Shown piece after piece: positions 36,969 through 44,900 of a DNA stretch of 64,000 nucleotides. Every line of letters starts with the position of its first letter. The first letter of the stretch is position 1. The stretch spans positions 1 to 64,000 of the forward strand of contig CAYYZY010000017.1 of NCBI GenBank assembly GCA_964475955.1. Direction: 5' to 3'. Under the pieces are notes generated by a model. That model saw only the letters and a list, made by a program, of their open reading frames with translations, searched no databases and had not been told where the DNA came from. A program made the translations under genes and the position numbers. The stretch is from DATKZH01 sp964475955. Lineage in GTDB: Bacteria; Planctomycetota; Planctomycetia; Pirellulales; Thermoguttaceae.

Positions 36969-38192
36969 ATGTCAGAACAAGACGCGAAGCGAAACAGCGT
37001 TCTCGCTTCCCAGAGCATCGACGAGGATGGTCCGGGCAGCATCCTGAGGGATTTCGAGGCGTTGCTGGGATTCGTCGAGCACGGCGTGCGATCGACCGGG
37101 AAATACCACTTGCTGCCGATGGCGCGGCTTCGTGAGCTCGACGAACGGATGGCCAACCCCCTTCGGCCGCGGCTGAAGCGCCCTCAACAGAGGTCGTTCC
37201 CCCACCTCAACGGGTTGTACCTGTTGCTGCGGGCGACCGGTCTCGGCGTCGCGGAAGGCCACGGCAAGGCGAGCGGCACGTTGACGCTCGATGCGTCGAT
37301 GCACCGACAGTGGCTCGAGCTCAATCCAACGGAGCGCTATTTCAATCTGCTCGAGGCGTGGTTGCGCCGGGGGGCATGGGAGACGTCAGGACTCCGCGGC
37401 GGAGGTTGGGTGAACCGCGTCGCCGCGGACGCGCGCGACGTTTGGAGGTCCATTCCGGCAGCCGGGCGCACCTTCTCGCGGAAGTCGGAGAAGCGGGGAG
37501 AATTCCTGTACAGCGCGGAACGCTCCTGTACGCTGGCTTTGCTCGAGCTGTTCGGCTTGATGACCGTCGGGCGTGGAGAGCCCGACGAAGGGCAGAGCTG
37601 GCGCGTCACGGAGGTGCGCCACACGCCTTTTGGGGACGCGCTGCTGGAAATCGCATTCGAGCAGATCGGGCGCGAGCTGCTCGCTCACGAGCAGCTTGCG
37701 GCGGAGTTCGGCGTTTGGCAGCCGGTGTTGCGGCCTTTCTTCCCGGAGTGGGTGGACAACCTGGAATTCCCGGAACCGGAGGCTCGTGGCGGCGTCTTCC
37801 ACTTCAAGGTGTCGCTCGGCGAACCGTGGCGGCGCATCGCGATACCGGGAAAGTCCGACCTGGATGAATTGGCCGATTGCATCATCGGTGCGTTCGATTT
37901 CGACGGAGATCACCTCTACGCCTTCGAGTTCGTCGCACGCGACGGGCGTCGGGTTTGCGTCGAACACCCTTGCGTGGACGACGCGGAGACGCACACCGAC
38001 GAAATGACGGTCGGCGAGCTGCCGCTGACGGAGCGCCAGTCGATGGAGTTTCAGTACGACTTCGGCGCCGACTGGCGATTCGACGTGCGGTTGGAGAAGA
38101 TCGAACCCGAATCGGCCGACGTGGGCGAGGCCGTGGTCGTCGAATCCCACGGCGAAGCGCCTCCGGAATACGAGTTCGACGAGGAGTGGTGA
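36969..38192 (+). CDS. Protein with C-terminal pRiA4b ORF-3-like domain
   Basis: 407 residues; GGAGG sits 7 bases before the ATG. The last 130 residues match the plasmid pRiA4b ORF-3 family (FHFKVSLGEPWRRIAIP, HLYAFEFVA, EFQYDFGADWRFDVRL), a domain often found on plasmids and integrative elements, of unknown function. The first 270 residues are helical with LLPMARLRELDERM, FPHLNGLYLLLRATGL and GEFLYSAERSCTLALLELFGL; I do not recognise this part. Codon use is a little less GC-biased than that of argS. The neighbouring mobile debris suggests acquisition by transfer. Confidence 0.78.
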   Translation: MSEQDAKRNSVLASQSIDEDGPGSILRDFEALLGFVEHGVRSTGKYHLLPMARLRELDERMANPLRPRLKRPQQRSFPHLNGLYLLLRATGLGVAEGHGKASGTLTLDASMHRQWLELNPTERYFNLLEAWLRRGAWETSGLRGGGWVNRVAADARDVWRSIPAAGRTFSRKSEKRGEFLYSAERSCTLALLELFGLMTVGRGEPDEGQSWRVTEVRHTPFGDALLEIAFEQIGRELLAHEQLAAEFGVWQPVLRPFFPEWVDNLEFPEPEARGGVFHFKVSLGEPWRRIAIPGKSDLDELADCIIGAFDFDGDHLYAFEFVARDGRRVCVEHPCVDDAETHTDEMTVGELPLTERQSMEFQYDFGADWRFDVRLEKIEPESADVGEAVVVESHGEAPPEYEFDEEW

Positions 38193-38322
38193 CGGGCCGC
38201 GGATTGAACGAAGGTCTCCAGACGTGGTCCCGGCGCGGCCTCGCGGCCGCAACCAAGTAAGACGGAATGGCATTTCGTCCTACAACCATGCGCGCGATGC
38301 GCGCATCCGACCAAGGAAGACT

Positions 38323-38478
38323 CTACCGCTTTTCGCTTCGCATCTTCCGTAGATGCTTGAGATTGCCCTGCGCGAGATCGCAATCGGGAGGCGCAAGCTC
38401 CACGGCGCGCTCCAGCACGTCTTCCGCCTCGTCGTATCGGCCCGCCTGCAACAGGCTGTAGCCGAGGATTTCCGTCCC
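38323..38478 (-). pseudogene. C-terminal TPR fragment directly behind the OPT stop codon
   Basis: Fifty-one codons read on from the TAG of the OPT transporter in the same frame, then stop at 38323-38325. They encode EILGYSLLQAGRYDEAEDVL and ERAVELAPPDCDLAQGNLKH, a convincing TPR unit and the tail of a TPR protein, with no start codon of its own in place. This is the 3' end of a lost gene left at a deletion joint, or a read-through extension of the transporter. Confidence 0.6.
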
Positions 38479-40497
38479 CTACCCGCGCTTCGGCCCCCTT
38501 ACCAGCCGCGCGAAGTACCCGACGAGCGCGACGAACAGGGCGAGCGCCAGCCACGGCGCCGCGGCGCCGGCCCACTCGTAGCCGACCGACCACGGCTCCT
38601 GACCGCGTGAGACGGCATAGCCGGCCGCCCCCGCGATCGCCACGCCGATGAGCCCCTCGCCGCCGACGAGCCCCGAGCCGAAGAGGACGCCGCGGTCGCG
38701 CCGGGCTAGCCTCTGCTCGTCGTCGTCCGCCCGCCGCAGCATGATCATGCGCAGAAGCCCGCCCAGGAAGACCGGGAACATGGTGGAGACCGGCAGATAG
38801 ACGCCCACCGCGAAGGGGAGCGACGGGATCCGCGCCAGCTCCGCCAGGATGGCGATCGCGGCGCCGATCGCCACCAGGGTCCAGGGCAGGTTCTGGGCGA
38901 GGACGCCGTCGATGACGAGCTTCATCAGCGTCGCCTGGGGCGCCGGCAGCTCCTGGCCGCCGAAGCCGTAAGCGTCGGCCAGAAGCAGCACGGTCAGCGC
39001 CACGAAGGCCGCGGACGTGAGCACGCCCATCAGCTCCCCCGTCTGCTGCCGGCGGGGCGTGGCGCCCAGCAGCATGCCCGTTTTGAGGTCCTGCGACGTG
39101 TCGCCCGCGATCGACGCGGCGATGGCCACCACGGCACCCACCGTCAGCGCCGCCACCTTGCCGGCGTCGTCGGTCCAGCCGAGGAGCAGGAAGACCGACG
39201 CGGTGCCCAGCAGCGTGGCGATGGTCATCCCGCTGGTGGGGTTCGAGGTCACCCCCACCAGCCCGACGATCCGGGAGCTCACGGTCACGAAGAAGAACGC
39301 GAACAGGACCACCAGCAGCGCGGCGATCGCCCGGCCGAGAGTGAACTCGATAGAGCTGAACGCCTGCGGCACCAACGCGAGCACGAGGAAGATGATCGCC
39401 GCGCCGACCGCGACCACCTTGAGCGACAGGTCGTTCTCGGTCCGGAGCACTTTGGCCGCCGTGCCGCTGGCGATCCGGTCGCGGATCTGCGCCGCGCCGA
39501 TCCGGAAGCTCTCGATCATGGTGGGGATCGAGCGGATCAGCGTGATCAGCCCGCCCGTGGCCACCGCGCCCGCGCCGATGTAACGAACGTAGCGCATCCA
39601 GATCAGGCTCGGGCTCATCTCGGCGATGGTTCGCGTCGTCTCCGGGTAGAGCGGCTCCACGCGCCCCTCGCCCCACCAGGCGATGATCGGGATGATCACC
39701 AGCCACGAGAGCAGCCCGCCGCCCACCATGATCGTGGCGATCTTCGGGCCCAGGATGTAGCCGACGCCGAACAGGGCCGCGCTGACGTCGCTTCCGAGCT
39801 GCCCCTTCTTCAGCAGCGGGACGTGGACCTCCAGCCCGTCCGGGACCGCGCGCACCCAGCCGGTGATCCCCTTCACGAGCGCGCCCACCCCCAGCCCCAG
39901 GAACACGTTCTTCGCCCGCGACCCGCCGCTTTCGGCCGCCTTGAGCACCTCCGCGCACGCCGTCCCCTCCGGGTACGGCAGGTTGTGGTGCTCGCGCACG
40001 ATCAGGAAGGGGCGCAGCGGGATCATGAACAGTATCCCGAGGAGCCCGCCGCTTGTGGCCAGCAGCGTGATCTGAAGCAGGTTCGTTTCGAAGCCCCAGA
40101 GAAAGAGCGCCGGGAGCGTGAAGATCACGCCGCTGGCGACGGAACTCGACGCCGACCCCACGGTCTGCGACAGGTTCGCTTCCAGGATCGAGCTCTTCAT
40201 CCCGCCCGCCCGCAGCGCCCGGAACAGCGCCACGGTCATCACCGCCACCGGGATGGAAGTCGAGATCGTCAGTCCGGCCCGAAGCCCCAGGTACGCGTTG
40301 GCCGCGCCGAAGAGGATCCCGAACAGGATCCCCGCGATCACCGCCTTCGCCGTGGCCTCGGCCGGCGACTCGTCGGGCGGCACGTAGGGTGCCGGCGGCG
40401 CCTGGGCTCGCTCGGGCCCCGCCACGTCGCCCGCCGGCATCATGGCGCCGGGGCGGTCGGGCTCGCCGCTCGGGGTCGGGTCGGGTCGTTCGGCCAC
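38479..40497 (-). CDS. OPT-family oligopeptide (or metal-chelate) transporter
   Basis: 672 residues. A GTG at 40497 with GGAG ten bases upstream gives an N-terminus that starts in a soluble Pro-rich tail before the first helix (AEATAKAVIAGILFGILFGAANA); an ATG pair at 40440-40445 would shorten it. About 14-16 hydrophobic segments are seen. PYPEGTACAEVLKAAESGG is the EGTA-type motif of the bacterial OPT/YSL class, and SNPTSGMTIATLLGTA is also typical. It imports oligopeptides or metal-chelating compounds with protons. No peptidase or siderophore gene is adjacent. The stop is followed in frame by a TPR remnant. Confidence 0.92.
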   Translation of the reverse strand: MAERPDPTPSGEPDRPGAMMPAGDVAGPERAQAPPAPYVPPDESPAEATAKAVIAGILFGILFGAANAYLGLRAGLTISTSIPVAVMTVALFRALRAGGMKSSILEANLSQTVGSASSSVASGVIFTLPALFLWGFETNLLQITLLATSGGLLGILFMIPLRPFLIVREHHNLPYPEGTACAEVLKAAESGGSRAKNVFLGLGVGALVKGITGWVRAVPDGLEVHVPLLKKGQLGSDVSAALFGVGYILGPKIATIMVGGGLLSWLVIIPIIAWWGEGRVEPLYPETTRTIAEMSPSLIWMRYVRYIGAGAVATGGLITLIRSIPTMIESFRIGAAQIRDRIASGTAAKVLRTENDLSLKVVAVGAAIIFLVLALVPQAFSSIEFTLGRAIAALLVVLFAFFFVTVSSRIVGLVGVTSNPTSGMTIATLLGTASVFLLLGWTDDAGKVAALTVGAVVAIAASIAGDTSQDLKTGMLLGATPRRQQTGELMGVLTSAAFVALTVLLLADAYGFGGQELPAPQATLMKLVIDGVLAQNLPWTLVAIGAAIAILAELARIPSLPFAVGVYLPVSTMFPVFLGGLLRMIMLRRADDDEQRLARRDRGVLFGSGLVGGEGLIGVAIAGAAGYAVSRGQEPWSVGYEWAGAAAPWLALALFVALVGYFARLVRGPKRG

Positions 40498-40740
40498 GTC
40501 GCTGCTCCTGATGAACTGACGGGAAGTTTGATTTCCCGCAGTGGAACAGTCAAGGGCCGCCTTCGGGCGCCTGTCGGCGTGAGACTCGCCAGCCAGGCCG
40601 CGGCGAAGAAGAAAGGTAGGTGCATATGCTGGCGAGAGAAGGAGGTTTGGGCAAGCACGGGGGCAAGTCGTAACTCCTGACGTTCCCCGAGTCCGGAGAA
40701 CGGAGTCAATTGTCAAGAGTCGACCTTGCGCTACGAAAGG
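40498..40740. other. Spacer upstream of the OPT gene
   Basis: No gene. A TTGACA on the minus strand (40709-40714) points to the OPT gene but lacks a matching -10, so no promoter is called. Confidence 0.3.
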
Positions 40741-41165
40741 TTGGGAAAGGAGGATAACGAACATGGAGTGAGTTGGAAACCCCTCGCTGGAGCCCTGCGG
40801 GCAACCAAGCCCGTCCGGTAGAGCTTGGCCGGCAGCCGGAAGCGAGTCTTGCGTGGTGTCGGGGTGACCCGGCCTGCGAAGCGTAGACAGCGAGTGCCGA
40901 AGCCCTGTGATGGAGCCTCGAAAGTTGCAGTGTGGGAGTCTTCGCCGTGGTCAATGCGGGGACCGAGTCGGCGTGTCGTAGTGGCCTGACACGTCGATCC
41001 TGCCGGGGTCGAAGAGCAGGGCAAGAGCACAAGAGGGGTTCCCCAGGAACGCAGGAGACCCTGTCGTCTCCACGGAAGCAGTCCCGGCCGGAGCTACCGG
41101 GTGACCAACTCCAGGCCCGTCGCCGCTCCTTCGGAAAGCACCACGTCTTCACAATCCAGGGAGCA
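40741..41165 (+). mobile_element. Structured non-coding segment resembling the 5' half of a group II intron
   Basis: No open frame is supported in this 425-base stretch. Its sequence has the feel of group II intron domains I-III: GATGGAGCCTCGAAAGTTGC at 40910-40929, GCGGGGACCGAGTCGG, GGTCGAAGAGCAGGGCAAG and CCCCAGGAACGCAGGAGACC are similar to conserved intron stretches as I remember them. Pairings such as GGCCGGCAGCC are possible. No reverse transcriptase ORF and no domain V are seen; the segment ends against the IS630 fragment. This is a recollection-level match that needs a covariance search. Confidence 0.35.
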
Positions 41166-41628
41166 AGCCCGTTTTTTTTATCGCTAAGCGGACCGTCTCG
41201 GTCCCGATCGTTTCCACACACTGCAACGCAATCAGCTCGTCGGCAATCATCTGTACCGTCCAGTGATCACGTCCCTCCGGCGGGTCGCTGCGGGCGATCT
41301 CGATCATCTGCTTTTCCACGTCCCCCTTGATTCTGACCTTGTCGGGCCGGGGAGGCTGGGGTTTCGTCGAGATCGCCTCTTCCAGCGACTCGGTGACGAA
41401 CTTCTTCCGCACGCGTTCGACCGTTCGCACGCCACAACCCAACGCCTCGACAATCTCCGCGTCCGACTTGGCCGGCCCCGCTTCCCCCTCATCAGCAAGC
41501 AACAAGATCCTCGCTCGCACCAGCTTCCGCGCCGCCGCTTTTTCTTTGCTGACCAGCGCCAGCAGCCGCTCACGCTCGGCGTCTGCCAACGTAACCCGAA
41601 ACTTCCCCCTGAGTACCATCTCTTGCAT
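41149..41628 (-). mobile_element. Truncated IS630-family transposase (DNA-binding half)
   Basis: About 159 codons from ATG 41628. A helix-turn-helix with AKSDAEIVEALGCGVRTVERVRK, a Lys/Pro-rich linker, and the WTVQMIADELIAL and TETVRLAIKKTGL segment mark the N-terminal half of IS630/Tc1 transposases. Frame ends at 41149 at a join with intron-like sequence, so the whole DDE catalytic domain is missing. No terminal inverted repeats or TA duplication can be pointed to. Non-functional remnant. Confidence 0.75.
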
Positions 41629-41817
41629 TTGTCGCTCCTTCGACCAGAAAAACCGAAGGAGACCAACTTCTGCAACACCCGTCAATTGAAAATGGGTAAG
41701 ATACTAGTCCCTCGCGACGCCACAACGTCCGCTTCTTCCCTCGGGTCGCATCCCTCCCCCCGCGCGCCACCGCCGCCACTCCCTGCGCCTACTGCACGAA
41801 TACCCCAACTCACGGGG

Positions 41818-42025
41818 TTATTGAGAAGCTACCTTCTGCTCGGCCCGCCACGCGGCGTAGCGCGCCCGGCTGGCGAGCATCGTCGCCGGCAAGCTCTCCC
41901 GTTGGACGTAGAGCGGGCTCGTCTGGCCGGCGAATGCGTCGTGAGCGAGCAGGGCGTCGCACCGGAAGGCCAAACCGGCCCAGCCCGACCGCAGCGGCGC
42001 GTGCCAACGTCCGAGGGATGCTCAT
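41818..42025 (-). pseudogene. Short frameshifted gene remnant upstream of GntR-family gene
   Basis: A start with a strong Shine-Dalgarno (GGAGGA, five bases before ATG 42025) opens MSIPRTLARAAAVGLGRF. The original frame then loses protein-like character, while the third frame from about 41960 reads FRCDALLAHDAFAGQTSPLY and MLASRARYAAWRAEQKVA to a stop at 41818. This looks like an exported or membrane protein with a frameshift and only its beginning left. Low certainty; no family recognised. Confidence 0.3.
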
Positions 42026-42072
42026 CGTGTCCTCCTTCCGTCACCCCCCAAGCCGTTTGGCGGGGGGGCGGT

Positions 42073-42768
42073 TCACATCCTCTGCATGGCGTGGCGAATG
42101 TGGGCCTCCATGGCGGCTTTCGCCCGGGGGCCGTCGCGGGCGCGCACGGCCTCGACGATCTCGGCGTGCTCGGCGGTCGCCTGGCGGCGGATATCGACGT
42201 TGTCGCGGTAGAGGAACTGCACCTCCACCAGCAGGTCGGTGATCGAGGCCATGAAGACGTGGAAGATCGGGTTGTCGGTGCTTCGGGCGAGCTCCTGGTG
42301 GAAGGCCATGTCGTGTTGGACGTAGACCGGCCGGTCGCGCAGCCCTGCGCCCATGCCGGCGATCGCCTCTTCGAGCGCGGCCAGGTTGGCGTCGGTGCGG
42401 CTCGTGGCGGCCACCTCGGCCACGCTCGCCTCGAGGTGAAGCCGCACCTGAAAGATATGGCGGATGTCGATCTCGGCGTGGGTGCGCAGAAGCGGCGAGA
42501 GCATGCCGAAGATCGCCCCCAGATCGAGGCGCTTCACAAAGACGCCCCGGCCGTGCTGCGACTCGACGATTCCCAGCCCTTTGAGCACGGAGAGCGCTTC
42601 CCGCAACGGGAGCCGGCTCGCCCCGACCATCTGGACAAGATCCCTCTCTGGAGGGAGTTTGTCGCCCTCCCTGAGGCCCTTTTCGGCGATGTAGCGGATC
42701 AGTCCCTGGGCGATGGCCTCGACGAGGGTCTCCCGCCGGCCGGTGTGGATGACTTCGGCGACCGACAC
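42073..42768 (-). CDS. GntR-type transcriptional regulator, FadR subfamily
   Basis: 231 residues from GTG 42768. The winged helix covers about residues 12-78 (LREGDKLPPERDLVQMVGAS, LREALSVLKGLGIVESQHGRG), and the all-helical FCD effector domain follows with the metal-ligand pattern HDMAFHQELA and TAEHAEIVEAV. FCD regulators respond to small organic acids or sugars acids. A promoter and a small palindrome at 42809 lie in its own upstream region, suggesting autoregulation. The regulated gene may have been the truncated gene next to it. Confidence 0.9.
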   Translation of the reverse strand: MSVAEVIHTGRRETLVEAIAQGLIRYIAEKGLREGDKLPPERDLVQMVGASRLPLREALSVLKGLGIVESQHGRGVFVKRLDLGAIFGMLSPLLRTHAEIDIRHIFQVRLHLEASVAEVAATSRTDANLAALEEAIAGMGAGLRDRPVYVQHDMAFHQELARSTDNPIFHVFMASITDLLVEVQFLYRDNVDIRRQATAEHAEIVEAVRARDGPRAKAAMEAHIRHAMQRM

Positions 42769-42808
42769 TTCGTGGCACTCCCGGTGGGCGGGTTGTCTGC
42801 TGCTATAC

Positions 42809-42816
42809 TCATATGA
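42809..42816. promoter_or_regulatory. Possible autoregulatory operator
   Basis: TCATATGA in the context TGGTCATATGAGTATA lies just downstream of the predicted transcription start of the regulator. Its position would let the regulator block its own transcription. The sequence resembles, but does not match exactly, known FadR-family sites. Confidence 0.3.
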
Positions 42817-42828
42817 CCACTTGGCCTC

Positions 42829-42857
42829 AGCCTACCCGGCCAAGCCCGGCAAGTCAA
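42829..42857 (-). promoter_or_regulatory. Promoter of the FadR-type regulator
   Basis: On the minus strand TTGACT (42857-42852) and TAGGCT (42834-42829) with exactly 17 bases between. Predicted transcript starts near 42822, about 50 bases before the GTG. Confidence 0.5.
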
Positions 42858-42934
42858 GCACCGATTGCCCGCTGACGGCGTCCGTGTTCCGCCACGGGCC
42901 CGGCGCTCCCCCTCGCTCCCCACGCTTCAGCCAA

Positions 42935-43077
42935 TCGTTCCCACGCTTTGCGTGAGAACGCACTAGGGGGACGCGAAGCGTCGTAACGATGGGAAAGCAC
43001 CACGCGAAGCATCGTAACGAGGGCAGACTCGTGGGGCACGTTTCCAACGTGCCTGGCACGATGCCGTCGTGCCCCAC
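42935..43077. repeat. Composite spacer of hairpin repeats (CGCGAAGCGTCGTAACGA units and GTGGGGCACG element copy 2)
   Basis: CACGCTTTGCGTGAGAACG (42952-42960 region), GACGCGAAGCGTCGTAACGA near 42970 and CACGCGAAGCATCGTAACGA near 43001 are imperfect direct units. They are followed by 43031-43077, whose ends GTGGGGCACG and CGTGCCCCAC are those of the elements at 24571 and 51967. No gene is seen in the spacer 42858-43208. Confidence 0.75.
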
Positions 43078-43208
43078 GATGAAGTCACGACCGCCCGCGG
43101 CGACGGCCCTGTCAATCACGTCTGCCGGGCGATATGCTACTGGCATGCTACCGGACGTTGGCCCTTGCTGCTTCTTGGCTCGCAGCCCAACCTGAAGGAC
43201 CGATCATC

Positions 43209-44622
43209 ATGACGCACCTTCGACTTCCCCTCCTGCTCGTCGGCGCAGCGCTCTGCGGTACGCTCGCGCGGGGGCACGCCTCGGCCGAGCCCCCGGCGCG
43301 GCCGAACGTCGTGCTCATCTTCGTCGACGACCTCGGCTACGGCGAGCTGGGCTGCCAGGGCAACCCGCAAATCCCCACGCCGAACATCGATTCGATCGCC
43401 GAGGCGGGCGTCCGCTTCACCAGCGGATACGTGACCGCCTCGTATTGCAGCCCGTCACGTGCCGGCCTGATGACCGGGCGGTACCCGACGCGGGCGTCCG
43501 CTTCACCAGCGGATACGTGACCGCCTCGTATTGCAGCCCGTCACGTGCCGGCCTGATGACCGGGCGGTACCCGACGCGGTTCGGCTACGAGTTCAACCCG
43601 ATCGGCGCCGACAACGAGGACCCCGGCGCGGGGCTTCCCCTCTCCCAAGTCACGCTCGCCCGGCACCTGCACGACGCCGGCTACACCACCGCCCTCGTGG
43701 GCAAGTGGCACCTGGGCGGAACCGCGCGGCACAACCCGCTGCGGCGCGGCTTCGACGAGTTCTTCGGCTTCCTCCACGAGGGGCACTTCTACGTGCCGCC
43801 GCCGTATCGCGGGGCGACCACGATGCTGCGCCGCCGGGCGCTACCCGACGGCGGCCAGGGGCGCTGGACCGGCGGGAACCTCGTCTACACCACGCACATG
43901 GGCCACGACGAGCCGCCCTACGACGCCGACAATCCGATCCTCCGCGGCGGACAGCCCGTCGAGGAACCGACCTACCTCACCGACGCCTTCACCGTCGAGG
44001 CGGTCGACTTCATCGGGCGCCACGCCGACAAGCCTTTCTTCCTCTACCTCGCCTACAACGCCGTGCACAGCCCGCTCCAGGCCGTCGACGCCGACATGAA
44101 GCGTTTCGACCATATCGACGACGTCCACCGCCGCGTCTTCGCCGCCATGCTCTCCAGCCTCGACGACGGCGTGGGCGCCGTGCTCCGAAAGCTCCGCAAC
44201 GAAGGGCTCCAGCGGCGCACCCTCGTCTTCTTCATCAGCGACAACGGCGGACCCACGCGCGAACTCACCTCGAGCAACCGGCCGCTGCGGGGCGGCAAGG
44301 GCGACGTGTACGAAGGCGGCATCCGCATCCCCTTCCTCGCCCAGTGGCCGGGCACGCTGCCGGCCGGAAAGGTCTACCACCAGCCGGTCATCTCGCTCGA
44401 CGTCTACGCCACCAGCGCGGCCGCCGCGCGGGCGACTGGAAGCTCGTTCGCAACCCCCGCGGCCGCACCGGCCGCGCCCGGGAACTCTATGATCTCGCAG
44501 AAGACCCCAGCGAGTCCCACAACCTGGCCGCCAGCCGCCCGGAGAAGCTCGAAGAGCTGAAGCGGACGTGGGAGCGGGTCAACGGCGAGATGATTGAGCC
44601 CGTCTGGTCCCGCCGGCGCTGA
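43209..44622 (+). pseudogene. Sulfatase with an 86-bp tandem duplication and an out-of-frame internal deletion
   Basis: Secreted arylsulfatase family. The signal peptide (LLLVGAALCGTLARGHA), the PNVVLIFVDDLGYGELGC metal-binding start and the ASYCSPSRAG formylglycine motif are read from 43209. An 86-bp tandem duplication (43404-43493 repeated at 43490-43579) then shifts the frame by two, so the protein stops at 43520. The second repeat copy restores ASYCSPSRAGLMTGRYPTRFG and reads LVGKWHLGG and the ISDNGGPTRE strand to about 44420. There DVYATSAAAA jumps, in another frame, to GDWKLVR, ARELYDLAEDPSESHNLA and the true C-terminus at 44622, with roughly 90-100 codons missing. Two independent lesions make it non-functional unless they are assembly errors. 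Confidence 0.88.
43404..43579. repeat. Perfect tandem duplication, period 86 bp
   Basis: 43404-43493 and 43490-43579 are identical over 90 bases at a spacing of 86. The unit spans the sulfatase catalytic motif. Because 86 is not a multiple of three, it causes the frameshift. Perfect identity suggests a very recent event or an assembly artefact. Confidence 0.95.
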
Positions 44623-44654
44623 TCGGGCCATCGTGGGGCTGTTCGGCCGTGGCG

Positions 44655-44728
44655 GGTGCCATGCCCACGCTTGCGTGGGCATGTTCATCGATGTTTTGGC
44701 ATGCCCACGCAAGCGTGGGCATGGCACC
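44655..44728. repeat. Perfect 29-bp inverted repeat built from nested ATGCCCACGC palindromes
   Basis: Left arm 44655-44683 and right arm 44700-44728 are exact reverse complements, with a 16-base loop. Each arm also contains its own palindrome ATGCCCACGC-TT-GCGTGGGCAT, so several hairpins compete. It lies 33 bases after the broken sulfatase and could end transcription. Confidence 0.9.
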
Positions 44729-44900
44729 GGGCGGCCGGCAAATACTTGCAGGCCGCCGAGGATCTGGGTAATCTGGCAAGAGCCTGCCGGTGGGCGGGAG
44801 CCCTCCGGGGCCGAAGAAGGCATCACCCTCCCGAATGCCTGGTCCGTCCCTCGTGTTCCGATGGCGGGCGAGCCTGCAAACGAACCCAGGAGTCCAAGTC

